Positions 10,744 through 21,604 of a DNA stretch of 64,000 nt are shown here, one piece after another. Made by a program: the position numbers and the translations under genes. The stretch's first letter is position 1, and each line of letters opens with the position of its first letter. Location: assembly GCA_902728285.1 (NCBI GenBank), contig CACVBU010000019.1, forward strand, positions 62,001-126,000. The letters are read 5' to 3'. Source of the DNA: Clytia hemisphaerica (Eukaryota; Cnidaria; Hydrozoa; Leptothecata; Clytiidae). The notes beneath the pieces were generated by a model. It made no database searches, was not told the origin of the DNA, and worked only from the letters and a program-made list of their open reading frames with translations.

Positions 10744-11082
10744 TATGACCCACGCAAAAAATAATGACCCACGCAAAAAAATTAGGACCCACGCAAAAAA
10801 TTAGGACCCACGCAAAAAATCATGACCCACGCAAAAAATCATGACCCACGCAAAAAATTAGGACCCACGCAAAAAACGCAAAAAAATTGGACCCACGCAA
10901 AAAATTGGGCCAAGCAAAAATATTTTGACCCCCACCCACCCCGCAAAAAAATGACCACACAAAATATTGACCCACGCACCCACGCACCCACGCAACTTTT
11001 TGACCCACGCACACACGCACCCACGCACCCACGCAACCCACGTACCCACGCACACACGCAACCCACGCAATTTAGCAGACTC
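10744..11082. mobile_element. Lone minisatellite TIR of the GCGTGGGT MULE-like family
   Basis: An array of GACCCACGCAAAAAA-type units ending CGCAATTTAGCAGACTC, the same terminus as the right TIR of the element at 6968-8218. No inverted partner was found between 8219 and 10744, so the element is truncated or its left end is missing. On the right it abuts BEL/Pao gag sequence directly, so it appears to have inserted into that element. Confidence 0.8.
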
Positions 11083-11315
11083 GATTCTGTAGAAACAGAA
11101 ATAAGAAACTTGGAATCTTTGAGCATGAAGCATAATGAGTATGGGCCATTGCTAGTCCCACTGTTGATCAACAAGGCTCCTAATGAACTGAAACTTATTC
11201 TTTCACGGGAAAAGGAATTTGATTTAGAAAATATTTTGAATTTTTTCAAAAATGAATTAGAAGCACGAGAAAAGGTATCATGTGACGGTAACTGTGACGT
11301 CGAAAGAGAACGATA
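11083..11315 (+). pseudogene. BEL/Pao element 1: gag (DUF1759-like) fragment
   Basis: An open frame reading DSVETEIRNLESLSMKHNEY, then GPLLVPLLINKAPNELKLIL and an acidic helix. This matches the C-terminal part of the DUF1759 capsid-like region of BEL/Pao polyproteins. It is cut on the left by the minisatellite TIR and on the right by a LINE. The zinc-knuckle part of the same element resumes at about 15073. A broken relic. Confidence 0.7.
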
Positions 11316-11379
11316 AAAGATCAACAGCTTCCTCACTCTATACAGGAAGTGAGTCCAAAAACATCAACTCACAGCAAAT

Positions 11380-12243
11380 ATGATTAAATTAGCATCCCTG
11401 AACTGTCATGGATTTAAAGGAAACTCTGTATATATAAACACTCTTCTACAAAAATATGATGCTATTTTTCTGTCAGAATTATGGCTTCTTGAAGCTGAAA
11501 AACATCTACTACATAACTATAAAAGAGACTTTCAAATATTCTTCACTCCAGCAAAAATAGAAAAATCTGGACGTCCATATGGAGGAAACCTTATGCTTGT
11601 AAGAAAATCATCATATTATAAAAACATAGAACTCATCTTACGTGAAGAATTCACCACAATAATCAAAATAAACACAAATCATACGTCAATACTCATATCA
11701 GGAGTGTACCTCCAAACAGTATCCAACAAACCTGAATATAAAAATATTTACCAAAGTCAACTCAGCATTATCAGTGGTACATTGCAAAAATTTGAACAAA
11801 CATGTGAATTCGTTGTCTTAGGAGACTTTCAGTGCTGTCCATCTCCAATACCAAATAGATCTTCAAACAGACATGATGGGCAGTCTAATCCATTAACATT
11901 ATACCTAGACGAATTTATTTCCAGACACAACGCTTACCCTAAAGACTTATATGAAGCTACAGGACCGACATACACGTATCACCACGTAACATTGAAAAAC
12001 CATTCATATATAGACCATTTTGTCATATCTACTAACCTAATACCTTGTATAACCGACACAACCGTTATTGAACCAACATACCTAAATACAGGAGACCACC
12101 TCCCAGTTACATCCGTATTACACTTACCCAAGAGCCACGAAAACTCAGAAATCAATGACAAAAATAACCAAAACAGTGATTCTACCGAACTTTTTATGGA
12201 AAAACCCACGGTTCGTTCAAAATACAGTGACATTTTACCATGA
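11380..12243 (+). pseudogene. LINE A: apurinic-like endonuclease domain
   Basis: 287 residues. The order of motifs is that of exonuclease-endonuclease-phosphatase domains: SLNCHGFKG at the N-terminus, SELWLL (catalytic Glu region), VVLGDFQCCP, HSYIDHFVIS and TGDHLPVTSVL near the end. The enzyme nicks target DNA to start reverse transcription. The frame closes in a Lys/Asn-rich linker before the RT, and stops between 12244 and 12703 separate the two domains that are one ORF in active LINEs. Confidence 0.8.
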
Positions 12244-12703
12244 ACTATCACATATACTTTAAAACAAAATCTCCGAAAACTTCAATAATATTCAATACTA
12301 AAAAACTCAGCACTTCAAGCATACTCAAATCTCGTTAATCAAAGACTTTCATTTCTTCAAATCAAACCATGGTGAACACTGAGTATCCAAAAAAGGGAAC
12401 ACTTCAGCATTTTTAATGAGTGGAAAAGAGATGGTTTTAAAAAAGTACCTTCCACCTCAAGATATTGCTTGCAAGAAAAGATTTTCGAAAGTGCGTAAAA
12501 ATTTTCAAAATCAAAGTAACAACTAATCATCGTAAAGGAAAAATTAAAGTCTGTGAACAAAAAAATACTGGCAGCAAATTAGACAATAAAAAAGGAGAAC
12601 AAAAATTCACCATAAACATAAGACTAAAATACCAGAAATAACAAAAGAGTTTAAAGAACACTTCAGCACCATCCTGAACGAACCAGATCTGATATCGATA
12701 ACA

Positions 12704-14337
12704 ATGAGCAAATGGCAGCTCAGAAAATTCCTCGAAAATATTGAAAAAGAGGAGAAAGAAATTTTCTATGTAACAGATGAAGACATTCGGTTAGCTACAA
12801 CTTCTCTAAATAATGACAAAACATACGATCCACACGACCTGAAAGCAGAACACTTCAAATACGCACCAAATTTACTACACAAAATACTTGCTACACTAAC
12901 AAACCGCATTATGTCAAATCAAGAACTATCATACTCGCTCTCCACATCAATAATCATCCCTCTCGCTAAATCATATCAGAAACCACTTCAAGATGGAAAC
13001 AACTATAGAGGCATCAGCTTAACACCAATCACAACAAAGATCATTGAAAAGACCATTCTAAACAAATGCCCAAAAGTCAAGCAGCACAACAATATGCAGT
13101 TTGGTTTTAGTAAAAATTCCTCAACCATTCATGCCGAACTATTCATCAAAGAAACAATTCAAAAATACAACCAAGAACATACACCTGTATATCTATGTAG
13201 TCTAGACGCAGAGAAAGCCTTTGATACGTGTAATTGGCTCAAGTTATTTACATCTCTGTACGAAAAATCAACCGTTCCAAATGTTGTGCTTAAATTTTTG
13301 ATAAAATTATACCTACAAGGAGACGCTACCATCAGATACAGAAATGAATATTCAGACAAATTCACATTCTCCCAAGGAGTCAGGCAGGGATCAATCCTGT
13401 CTCCGTTTCTCTATAACCACTACACCGAAAAACTAACCCAGGACATACAGAACATGAACATTGGGACCAGACTCCCTGGAGGTATAAATACATCGGTCGT
13501 GGCATTTGCTGATGACATTATTTTACTCAGTCCCACCCTCAAACAACTACAGCAGATGTTAGATAAATGTGTAGAATTCGGAAAGGATCATGGTCTGAAA
13601 TTCAACAAAACAAAAACTCAATTTGTCATTTCGGGAACTAGCCCAATCCCTGATCCAAAAGTCATATTGGAAAACGTAGGCATACCACCACAGAAAGAAC
13701 TCAAACATCTCGGTTTCAAGTGGGGAACACAAGGAAAATTGTTAACCCTCGATCGTCATATTCATTCACGACTTGCAGACCTATGGGCTACTACATCCTC
13801 CTTAATATCCTCAGGAATTAGATGGGCCCACCCAGGAACAAGTGCAACCATTACCAAAAGTATTCTTATACCAAAGCTTTTATACGGTTTGGAATTATCA
13901 GAGATGACCAAATCTTTCGAATCATTAGTAAACACTCAGTTCAGAAATACTATCAAATCTCTCTGGGGGATATCAAAGCACTCCAAAAAACGACCCTAAA
14001 CAAATTCTTCAATATCTATGAAATTTCGTCAACTATCAAAACCAGAAAAATAAAACTCCTACAACAATTAATGAACAATGACACAACAAAGGACTATCTG
14101 TTAACCAACTTGTCCACAGAAAACTTTTCCCCTACGCTGTCACACTTTGTAAACGTATGTAACGAATGTGAAATCAACATTTGTAATGTCCTGCTTGGGA
14201 AAAAGGTAGAACTAACAAAAGAAAATGTACTGGAAAGTGAATCTAAAGAGAAAATAGTTGACATTCTTAGCAGATGGGACTTTGAAAACAAACAAAAACT
14301 GAAAGCTTTTTTAGAAGCAAATATTGTTAGAAACTAA
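12704..14337 (+). pseudogene. LINE A: reverse transcriptase and C-terminal part (frameshifted)
   Basis: The first frame (to 13999) has RT motifs NYRGISLTPITTK, LDAEKAFDTCNWLKL, GVRQGSILSPFLYN and the catalytic FADD in VVAFADDIILL, then the thumb region HLGFKWG. A one-base shift near an A-run at about 13985 moves the frame. The rest of the C-terminus continues from about 13990 to 14337 (ending FLEANIVRN). The protein copies LINE RNA at the nicked target. The frameshift and the missing link to the endonuclease make it a pseudogene. Confidence 0.8.
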
Positions 14338-14469
14338 ATTTTTTATTATTATTATCTTTTTATTCTCTTTTTATTAGTTTACTATATGCTAGATTACTAT
14401 TTTTAGGTAGTTTTATTCTCTTTTTTATCAGTTTACTATATGCTAGATTACTATTTTTATTTTTATTTT

Positions 14470-14508
<39 letters not shown>

Positions 14509-15068
14509 CATAACTGAAACCCTTGTGCTTCTTAATCATTACATCATGTTTGCACAAAATTCATAAATCTTTGCAATTTCTTATATTAAAACAACTAAAC
14601 TTTAGCTTCTAACTTTGACAAAAAAACTTCGGCCTTTTTCAGTATTCTTATGACTTAGTCAATTTTTAGGCCTTTTCAAGTATTCTTATAACTTTAGTTC
14701 CATTCATATTCATATTCATTTATATATTTCATATTTTGTTTTCTCCCTAGACTAGTTATTTCCTTCCGAAAAAATACTCCTAGGAGGAAGGATAAATTTG
14801 CCTAGCCCTTTGCTAGTTTCGCTAAACCTCCTTTCAAATTCTTGGTCTTTTGTGTAGTTCAGGCGCTATTAATCTCCCAACTTCAACTAAATTCCTTCTG
14901 TATCTTTTATTTTTTCAACCAGGGGCCGTCTCATAACGGGAGAAAAATTTCGTATATTTAAACAGACCATTTACGGTGACAGCTTTTTAAATGTATATAC
15001 GGTTTTGTAGATATTTTTAGATATACCTCAAAAGGGGTGATAAAAGAGAAATATTATTATTATTATTT
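14338..15068 (+). repeat. LINE A 3' UTR with duplicated segment, poly-T run and ATT tail
   Basis: Two tandem copies of a roughly 60-bp block (TTAGTTTACTATATGCTAGA) at 14350-14460, then a run of more than 40 T at about 14468-14508, then non-coding sequence ending GATAAAAGAGAAATATT and ATT repeats. The T-run is on the sense strand, so it is not a poly(A) tail. Confidence 0.7.
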
Positions 15069-16178
15069 CGAGAAATTGTGTATTTTGTAATAGGTCGGGA
15101 CACAAAGAACAAAATTGCTCTTTTATTAAAAACGTAAATGAGAGAAAAAGAATTCTACAAATTGAGAGAAGATGCTTTGTTTATTTAAAGGGCAGTCACA
15201 GTGCGAACAATTACAAAACCAATTTCAATTGTTTTTCTTGTAAAGGAAGACATCACGTGTCGATCTGTTTTAAACAAAGGGACAAAGGAGATAGAAATGG
15301 TCGATATCACAGAAATAATAATAAAGAGAGAGATGGTAAAAGTGAGGATAAAGGGAAAGAGAGAGAAACAAAAACTGAATCAAAAGGGGAGAGTTCAAAC
15401 ACACATAAAGAAAAGGACGAGAGTGAAAATATAACATGTTTGTCTACACACAGTTGTCAAGTATACTTACAAGCAGCTACTACAACGATTTCAAGCCCGA
15501 ACGTCTCCAGAGAAATGAGAATTTTATTTGATCTCGGTTCACAATTGTCGTACTCCCACTGCTGCTAAGCAACTAAAACTTAGTTCCGATGAAACGAAAA
15601 ACATTTGTATAAAAACTTTTGGTAGTCACGTCGAATCGAAATCACTCGACGTTTTTAAAGTGAAGGTTCAAACCCATGAAGGCCCTGAAGAAATTAAACT
15701 TTGTTGCAATGAAATTTGTCATCCTATACGACATGATTTCGTTTATGATGTTAGCAGTCTGCCCGAATTTAAAAATCTACAAGTTGCTGACAAAGGACTT
15801 GTTTGTGAAAAGTCTTTACGCGTTGATCTTCTTATCGGTGCAGATAACTTCTGGAAATTTGTAAAGAATAAAACTATTCGTAGTTCCAAGGGACTAGTTG
15901 GAACGGATACTAAGCTGGGCTATATTTTCTCAGGCCCACTCACAGCTGACACAGCTTGCTCAACAACTCAAGCTTCTGTTACTCTGTCTGCACACACGCT
16001 TAACTGTCAGACATGTGATATTGATTCAACTTTGAAAAAGTTTTGGGAAATCAAAGAAGTGGGTAGAACTGAAAGCCCAAAGGAAGTTGTTTCACAAGAG
16101 TTCGAAAGTAAAATTAAATTCGAACAAGATCGTTATGAAGTTCAGCTTCCATTCATTGAGAAACATTTTAACGGATAA
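15069..16178 (+). pseudogene. BEL/Pao element 1: zinc knuckles and aspartic protease (DUF1758) region
   Basis: The frame resumes after the LINE tail with a CCHC knuckle CVFCNRSGHKEQNC, then a second cluster FNCFSCKGRHHVSIC and a Lys/Glu-rich stretch. The protease strand is RILFDLGSQLSY, with the usual active-site Asp. A frameshift at about 15550 moves to a second frame that continues the DUF1758 fold (VDLLIGADNFWKFV, GLVGTDTKLGYIFSGPL) and ends at 16178. In this family the region binds RNA and matures the polyprotein. Confidence 0.8.
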
Positions 16179-18029
16179 TCTCTACAACTCTACGCGTCGA
16201 ATGAACAGTCTGCTTACGAAATTTAAGACTAACGAACAATTGTTACACGATTATGATGAAATCATCAAAGATCAACTTCGACAAGGCATCATTGAAGTCG
16301 CCCCTGATACATCTATTGAAGGGCAAACGTACTACATGCCACACCGACCTGTTCTACGATTAGACAGGCTGACAACCAAGATTCGCATGGTGTTCGACGC
16401 CAGCTCCTCTGTTGATGGTCCCGCTTTGAACGATTGCTTACACGCTGGTCCGTCGCTTACTTCGTCACTTTTCGGGACTTTACTTCGATTCCGAGCCAAG
16501 AAGATTGGTGTTATTGCAGATTTGGAGAAAGCGTTTCTTCAAATTCGACTCAACGAGAAAGACCGTGATTACGTACGATTCCTGTGGATTAAGAACATTA
16601 ACGACATTGATTTCGACAATTTCTACAACAATGATCTCGTGACGTATCGCTTCTGTGGTGTCCTGTTTGGAGTGACATCTTCACCGTTCCTGCTCAACGC
16701 AACATTACGTCATCACATCAACAGACACGAAAACGAACTGTTTCGAAACACGGTATTGAATTCGCTTCATGTCGACGACCTTTCTACGAGCTTCGACAGT
16801 ATGCAAGAAGCCTTTGACTTCTACAAGAACTGTAAGTCTCATTTTGCTCTTGCGAGCTTAAACTTACGAAAATTGCAATCAAACTGTGCAAATCTAGAAG
16901 TGAAAGTTAAAAACTGTTACGTGGGTGATCTTGAAACTATTGATCACAATTTGACCAAGGTACTCGGTATTCATTGGGATAAAACTAATGACTCGCTGGT
17001 TATTAGTTTGAGTGAAATTCTACGTAAAGTAAATTTGGAAAATCCTACGAAAAGAAACGTTATACAATTCGCTTCATCAATCTTTGACCCATTGGGGTTG
17101 ATTAATCCACTCGTCGTGAAATTTAAACTGTTATTTCAAAAACTTTGTACACAAAACTTACAATGGGATGAGCCCATTCCTGACGACTCGTTGAAAATTT
17201 GGAAAGAACTGATTACTGATTTGAGAGAATGTAGTGAAATTCGTTTTAATAATAATAGAGCTTATGATTCCAACAATGGAAATGTTACGTCGCATGAACT
17301 TCACGGTTTTAGCGACGCGTCGCAAGACGCCTACGGTTGTTGTGTTTACCTGAAGCCCACTGTCGATTCGGGCGCTGCTACACCGTCACTCGTTGAGAGT
17401 TGCTCCACTCAAGAAAAAGACAATGCCCCAACTCGAACTATTAGGGGCCCAACTACTTTCTCGATTATTGAAACAAGTTACCTCCGAGCTACAAAGTAAA
17501 ATTATTATTGATACGTGTTACGCTTGGACTGATTCAAGCATTGTTTATTGCTGGTTGAAAAGTGAGAAACTCTACAAACAATTTGTACAAAATCGCGTTA
17601 ATGAAATTCGTGAAAATGATACGATAAAAGTTTGGAAACTTGTAGACACTTCGAACAATCCATCTGATGACAATTCGAGAGGACTTCTCTTCTCACAATT
17701 GGAGAACAACGAAAAATGGTTCCATGGTCCATCCTTCTTGTCTGGTCCAGAATCTTCCTGGCCTGACTTGAAGCCTGGTGATAAATTTACTGAAAAAACT
17801 TACTGAGAACACTGTTAGCTTTTATTCTGGAAGTTGTCAATTTACTGATTTGACAACTGATGAGAAAATTACTTGCTTAACTTGTGATGAGAGTATAGAT
17901 TTGATCCCTATTACAAAGTTTCATGTTGTTCGTGAGTATAGGGGCGACATGGAACAAGAAGAAACAGAAGGGGTTTTTAGTTTAAACACACAATTCGATG
18001 AGCCGACTTTACAGGCAATAATCGAATAA
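16160..18029 (+). pseudogene. BEL/Pao element 1: reverse transcriptase and RNase H region
   Basis: A second frameshift near 16165 leads into the RT: YYMPHRPVLR, IRMVFDASSS, GVIADLEKAFLQIRL, FGVTSSPFLLNATL, and the catalytic site as LHVDD (YVDD in most relatives). RNase H starts with HGFSDASQDAYG (about 17305) and continues after another frameshift at about 17390 (QLELLGAQLL, AWTDSSIVYCWL). A further shift near 17795 leaves a short tail to 18029. At least four frame breaks make this a relic. Confidence 0.85.
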
Positions 18030-18160
18030 AAGAGATTTAGTTCATTAACAAAATTGCTTCGTGTGATGGCCATGGTGATTGGCTTCATACGTAAGCTAAG
18101 AGAAAAAGTTAAAAAGAAGAAAGAAGAAAGAAGAAAGAAGAAAACAGTCAACCAATACAA
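18030..18160 (+). other. Low-complexity purine stretch inside BEL/Pao element 1
   Basis: A purine-rich AGAAAGAAGAAAG tract between the RNase H tail and the integrase frame. It carries stops in all frames and probably grew by slippage after the element decayed. Confidence 0.6.
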
Positions 18161-19198
18161 TTATTGAAACTAATAATAACAATGAAATTGATGATATGGT
18201 CCAAGCAAAACTTGTTTTGCTCAAGGACGTACAGAAAGACTTTGATGACAAACAATTTGATCAAACGAAGAAATCACTCAACGTATTCACAGATTCCAAC
18301 GGCATCCTTCTTTGTCATGGTCGTATTGGCAACGCTCCTGTTCCATTCGATACAAAGTATCCGATCTTACTTCCGAGACGTCATCCGTTCACACTACTAG
18401 TCGTTCGTGACAGCCACGTTAGCGTTGGTCACAACAAAACGAAAGAAACATTGAATCACCTACGTCAATCGTACTGGATTCCAAAAGGACGTTCACTCGT
18501 AAGAACTGTTATTAACAAATGTCAACTTTGTAAAATCTTTGAAGGACAAAAGTGTCGGTACCCTGATGTCCCTATTCTTCCAAAAGAACGTCTTGATAAA
18601 AACTTTGCTTTTACAAATATTGGCGTGGCTTACGCTGGTCCTGTCCATATTCGAAACACGTTTGGTACCGATGAATCTACATACAAAACATGGATCGCGT
18701 TGATCACATGCTCTACGACACGGGCTGTTTATTTAGACATTGCTGAAGATTACGGATCCGACGCCTTTATTCAAATGCTTGAGCGCTTCTTTGATCGTTA
18801 CGGTGCTCCTAGCAAAGACGTAAGTGATAACGGCTCGAACTTCAAGTCAAATGCAACGAAAGAATTCGCAAAATCGAGAATGATTCGTTGGTCGTACAAC
18901 ATCGAGGCCGCCCCCTGGCAGGGTGGTATGTTTGAAAGGATGATCCAATCCACGAAACGCATCTTAAAGAAGTCTCTACGTAAAGAGATACTAACTTATA
19001 ACGAACTGTTAACGTTATTGAAGAGAATCGAAAACATTCTAAACAACAGACCATTGACTTACGTTTACGATTCTGAAGTTGGAGATCCACCATTAACGCC
19101 AAACCATCTCATCTACGGGTGTAAGATCGAAACAACAAACGTAAATACGGACAGCAACGACAACGCTGACGTATTAACATGTGACAATTTGAAACGTT
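18157..19198 (+). pseudogene. BEL/Pao element 1: integrase with a lost catalytic Asp, 3' truncated
   Basis: The ORF has the H2C2 zinc-binding region (HVSVGHNKTKETLNHLRQSY ending CQLC) and an rve core. The first acidic position reads NIGVAYAGPV, with Ala (codon GCT) where Asp is the rule. The second Asp (KDVSDNGSNF) and the Glu (GGMFERMIQ) are present. The frame stops after NLKR exactly where Penelope-like sequence begins (TAAGTGAATTTTCGCC), so the C-terminus and the 3' LTR are missing. No LTR was found for this element. Confidence 0.85.
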
Positions 19199-19257
19199 AA
19201 GTGAATTTTCGCCATGTTGAGTTGTGAAGTAAAATATATTTCAAAAATTGAATAAAA

Positions 19258-19288
19258 AGCTTTTCGGCTTACGCCATCATCAGTTATC
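19258..19288 (-). ncRNA. Hammerhead-ribozyme-like motif of the Penelope-like element (copy 1)
   Basis: Minus strand: CTGATGA, then a GGC-GTAA-GCC hairpin, then GAAA and a short palindromic AAGCTT. This is the conserved core order of type I hammerheads (CUGAUGA, stem II, GAAA, minimal stem III). Hammerheads of this kind are known from Penelope-like elements. Helix I pairing and cleavage were not checked. Confidence 0.6.
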
Positions 19289-19430
19289 ATACAAGTAAAA
19301 AGAAAGTAACAAATTTATTGAAAAAATTGGAAAAAATGTGATTAATTAAAAGCAATAAAAATTTTAAGTGACGATAAAATATATTACAGTATAGGGAATT
19401 ATTAAAAAGCTATAAATATCATTAAGTCTC

Positions 19431-19739
19431 ACGTCACTCCATTTCTGAAAAGCATAAGGCTACGAGTGTCTATTTGGTTATTCAAACTAGGTCCTTTGGT
19501 AGCAATAAAGAATGCCTCCAAGATTTTTCTTTGTGTTGAGAATTTTGACGCGTTGAAGATTGATTTCCAAACAAAAGAGTGACCTGGGTTGTTGAGTAGG
19601 TGTTTAGCGGGTTCTGATCTATGATTGGGGTTCCCATGTTCAGCCCATCTAACTTCAACATTACGATTCGTTTCCCCGATATAATTCTCTCCACAATCAC
19701 ATAAACCCTCATAAATTTTGCAGGAGGGATGTGGATTTT
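19431..19739 (-). pseudogene. Penelope-like element copy 1: GIY-YIG endonuclease
   Basis: About 100 residues: YEGLCDCGENYIGETNRNVE then VRWAEHG and AKHLLNNPGHSF. This is the GIY-YIG endonuclease fused behind the RT in Penelope-like elements, with the usual Cys pair before YIG, the Arg in helix 1 and the EH pair. Only the C-terminal part of the polyprotein is present; the RT is missing because the copy ends at 19739. Confidence 0.8.
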
Positions 19740-20292
19740 NGATAGTCACATTAAAATAATTATGTTGACTATTTTCTAATTACACACAACTTTGTTGGAT
19801 AAAGCAGGACATTTTTGAAAATCAGTGAAATTGACACAAAATTTGCAGAAGGGAAAAATCCACAAATCACATGCAAAATTAGAAGAAAAGGAAAGTAGTT
19901 TTCACATACATAATGTTACTAGTGTTTCTACCTTATGGAAACCAGTTTTTTTGCAGAAACTCAATTTTGCAATTTTTGCACATTTGACCCAAACTACTGA
20001 ATGAGTTCTCGTAAAAAAATTTAAAATTACAAATGTAATAGCTATTTGTTTACAAAATGGCTCAAATTATCTAGAAAGTCTAGTATCTGCAAAATAAGGT
20101 CCACAAAAAATCTCAAATTGATCACCACAAAATACTAGTTCCCACATAAATTAGTTCCCATAAGTCAAAGCTTTGCATATTATTTTGTGGATTTTCAACC
20201 CTCTACACAACAAAAAAGCCTGAGGTTCCAATTTTATTGAAGACTTGCAAATTGAATAATTTTCTAACAATCAACATGTTATGAGAAAAATA
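19740..20292. other. AT-rich sequence without recognised feature
   Basis: Starts at the ambiguous base. No homology to the second Penelope-like copy and no convincing ORF. Confidence 0.5.
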
Positions 20293-20529
20293 CCTTAAGT
20301 GGATTAATTTTCGCGTGGATTAATTTTCGTGATTTTCGCGTATTTTGGCCATTTTCGCGAAATTTTGTCCACGCGAAATTTTTAGAATTGCAATTTTTGC
20401 CAAAACCCCTAGGAAAATGAAAGTAAAATTAGGTAAAAAACAGGTCAAATCGCGAAATTTAGTCCACGCGAAAATTTTCAATCTTCCATTCGCGAAATTT
20501 TGTCCACGCAAAAATTAATCCACTTAAGG
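20293..20529. mobile_element. MITE of the CCTTAAGTGG family (copy 2)
   Basis: A 237-bp foldback element starting CCTTAAGTGGATTAATTTTC and ending with the reverse complement, flanked by TA on both sides (20291-20292 and 20530-20531). The internal words are TTCGCGAAATTT and GTCCACGCGAAA rather than the TTGGCGA words of the other copies. TA duplication points to a Tc1/mariner-type transposase. Confidence 0.9.
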
Positions 20530-20689
20530 TACCACATCTATACAATGACAATTTTTAATCAAAGTGACCATTAATAACAAATGTTTGCATTCAGTTCTTT
20601 AACTTAATAATTAGAAGCATTAAGGAAAAGAGATAGAAATTAAAAAAAATTCCAATACAATACACTATATTATTTTTATAATACTAGTC

Positions 20690-21289
20690 TTACTCCTCAA
20701 AATTGGCTAACATGTCTGGAATAGATGACCATTCTTTCTTTTTATCTTCAACCCACTTGGCAAATTCTACATAATTTGAATATTCTTGGGGACTCTTTTA
20801 GTCAGGAAAGTTTTCATGAGCTCTTGGTCCAGTGTAAGTGAAAGTGAAATTTCCAAAATATCTGATATGTTCTTTTCATCTTCTAATGAGTCTCTCGTGG
20901 TATGATGAGAGGAACCATGCTCAAAGATATCTCTTGATCAAACCTCCACTATATCTTTTATACCGTTTGTTGCCTTGCAAATCTTTTCAATAGACTTCAG
21001 GCTTTTTATTTGCCCCCATGCGTTTTACTATTTTTTTACTCATTCGATTGCAAATTTCTTGTGCAAGATCATCCTCAATATTGTTTCCTTTCCCCCCTCG
21101 CCCAGTTTAAGAAGAAGCCCCACTTAAATTCTTGAGATATTGGGGTTAGTGTCACTCTATTTGTGCAATAGAGGTGAACATTTCAACAGCATATTTACTA
21201 CGACTATTAAGAGCTTTGAAGACAACAAGTAAAATTTTTTGATTTATGAGGTTACGATCACCATCAGCTTCAGCAGCAGTGTCCTTCAT
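20690..21289 (-). pseudogene. DUF6589-like protein, decayed exon
   Basis: The reverse strand starts after an acceptor (TGCTTTTACAG) with MKDTAAEADGDRNLINQKIL then LVVFKALNSRSKYAVEMFTS and IAQIE before a stop. Shifted frames continue with WGFF, a DDLAQEICNRMSKK-like stretch, KRMGANKK and HHTTRDSLEDEKNISDILEI. The order resembles the C-terminal part of DUF6589 proteins, which are abundant in cnidarians and have no known function. Several stops and frameshifts make it a pseudogene. It lies between the two Penelope-like fragments. Confidence 0.65.
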
Positions 21290-21396
21290 CTGTAAAAGCA
21301 AAACTGTTAAAAAAATAATCATTAATCCATAATTTTAAGTGAATTTTCGCCATGTTAAGTTGTGAATGTAAAATATATTTGAAAAATTGAATAAAA

Positions 21397-21427
21397 AGCT
21401 TTTCGGCTTACGCCATCATCAGTTATC
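21397..21427 (-). ncRNA. Hammerhead-ribozyme-like motif of the Penelope-like element (copy 2)
   Basis: Same core as copy 1 (CTGATGA, GGC-GTAA-GCC, GAAA, AAGCTT) at the same distance from the 3' end. Conservation in both copies is expected from recent common origin and does not by itself prove activity. Confidence 0.6.
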
Positions 21428-21604
21428 ATACAAGTAAAAAGAAAGTAACAAATTTATTGAAAAAATTGGAAAAAGTGTGAGTAATTAAAAGCAATAAAAA
21501 TTTAAGTGACGATAAAATATATTACAGTATAGGGAATTATTAAAAAGCTATAAATATCATTAAGTCTCACGTGACTCCATTTCTGAAAAGCATAAGGCTA
21601 CGAG

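Larger units (their letters stand above)
11316..15068 (+). mobile_element. APE-type non-LTR retrotransposon (LINE A) nested in BEL/Pao element 1
   Basis: Endonuclease and reverse transcriptase frames, a long T-rich 3' UTR, and an (ATT)5 tail at about 15052-15068. BEL/Pao coding sequence lies on both sides, so the LINE inserted into it. The 5' boundary is set only by where BEL similarity stops, and I could not define a convincing TSD. Several frameshifts make it inactive. Confidence 0.75.
19197..19739 (-). mobile_element. Penelope-like element, 3' fragment (copy 1)
   Basis: About 540 bp, nearly identical to 21337-21879. On the minus strand it runs from the GIY-YIG endonuclease region to a hammerhead-like motif and the 3' end TTCACTTAA. 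It joins the truncated BEL/Pao integrase on the left. On the right the similarity stops beside the only ambiguous base (N, about 19740) in the window. Confidence 0.8.

Noticed and set aside
14463-14510. Poly-T run taken as a reversed poly(A) tail of another retroelement
   Set aside because: It lies inside the LINE A 3' UTR with no second element attached; more likely slippage growth.
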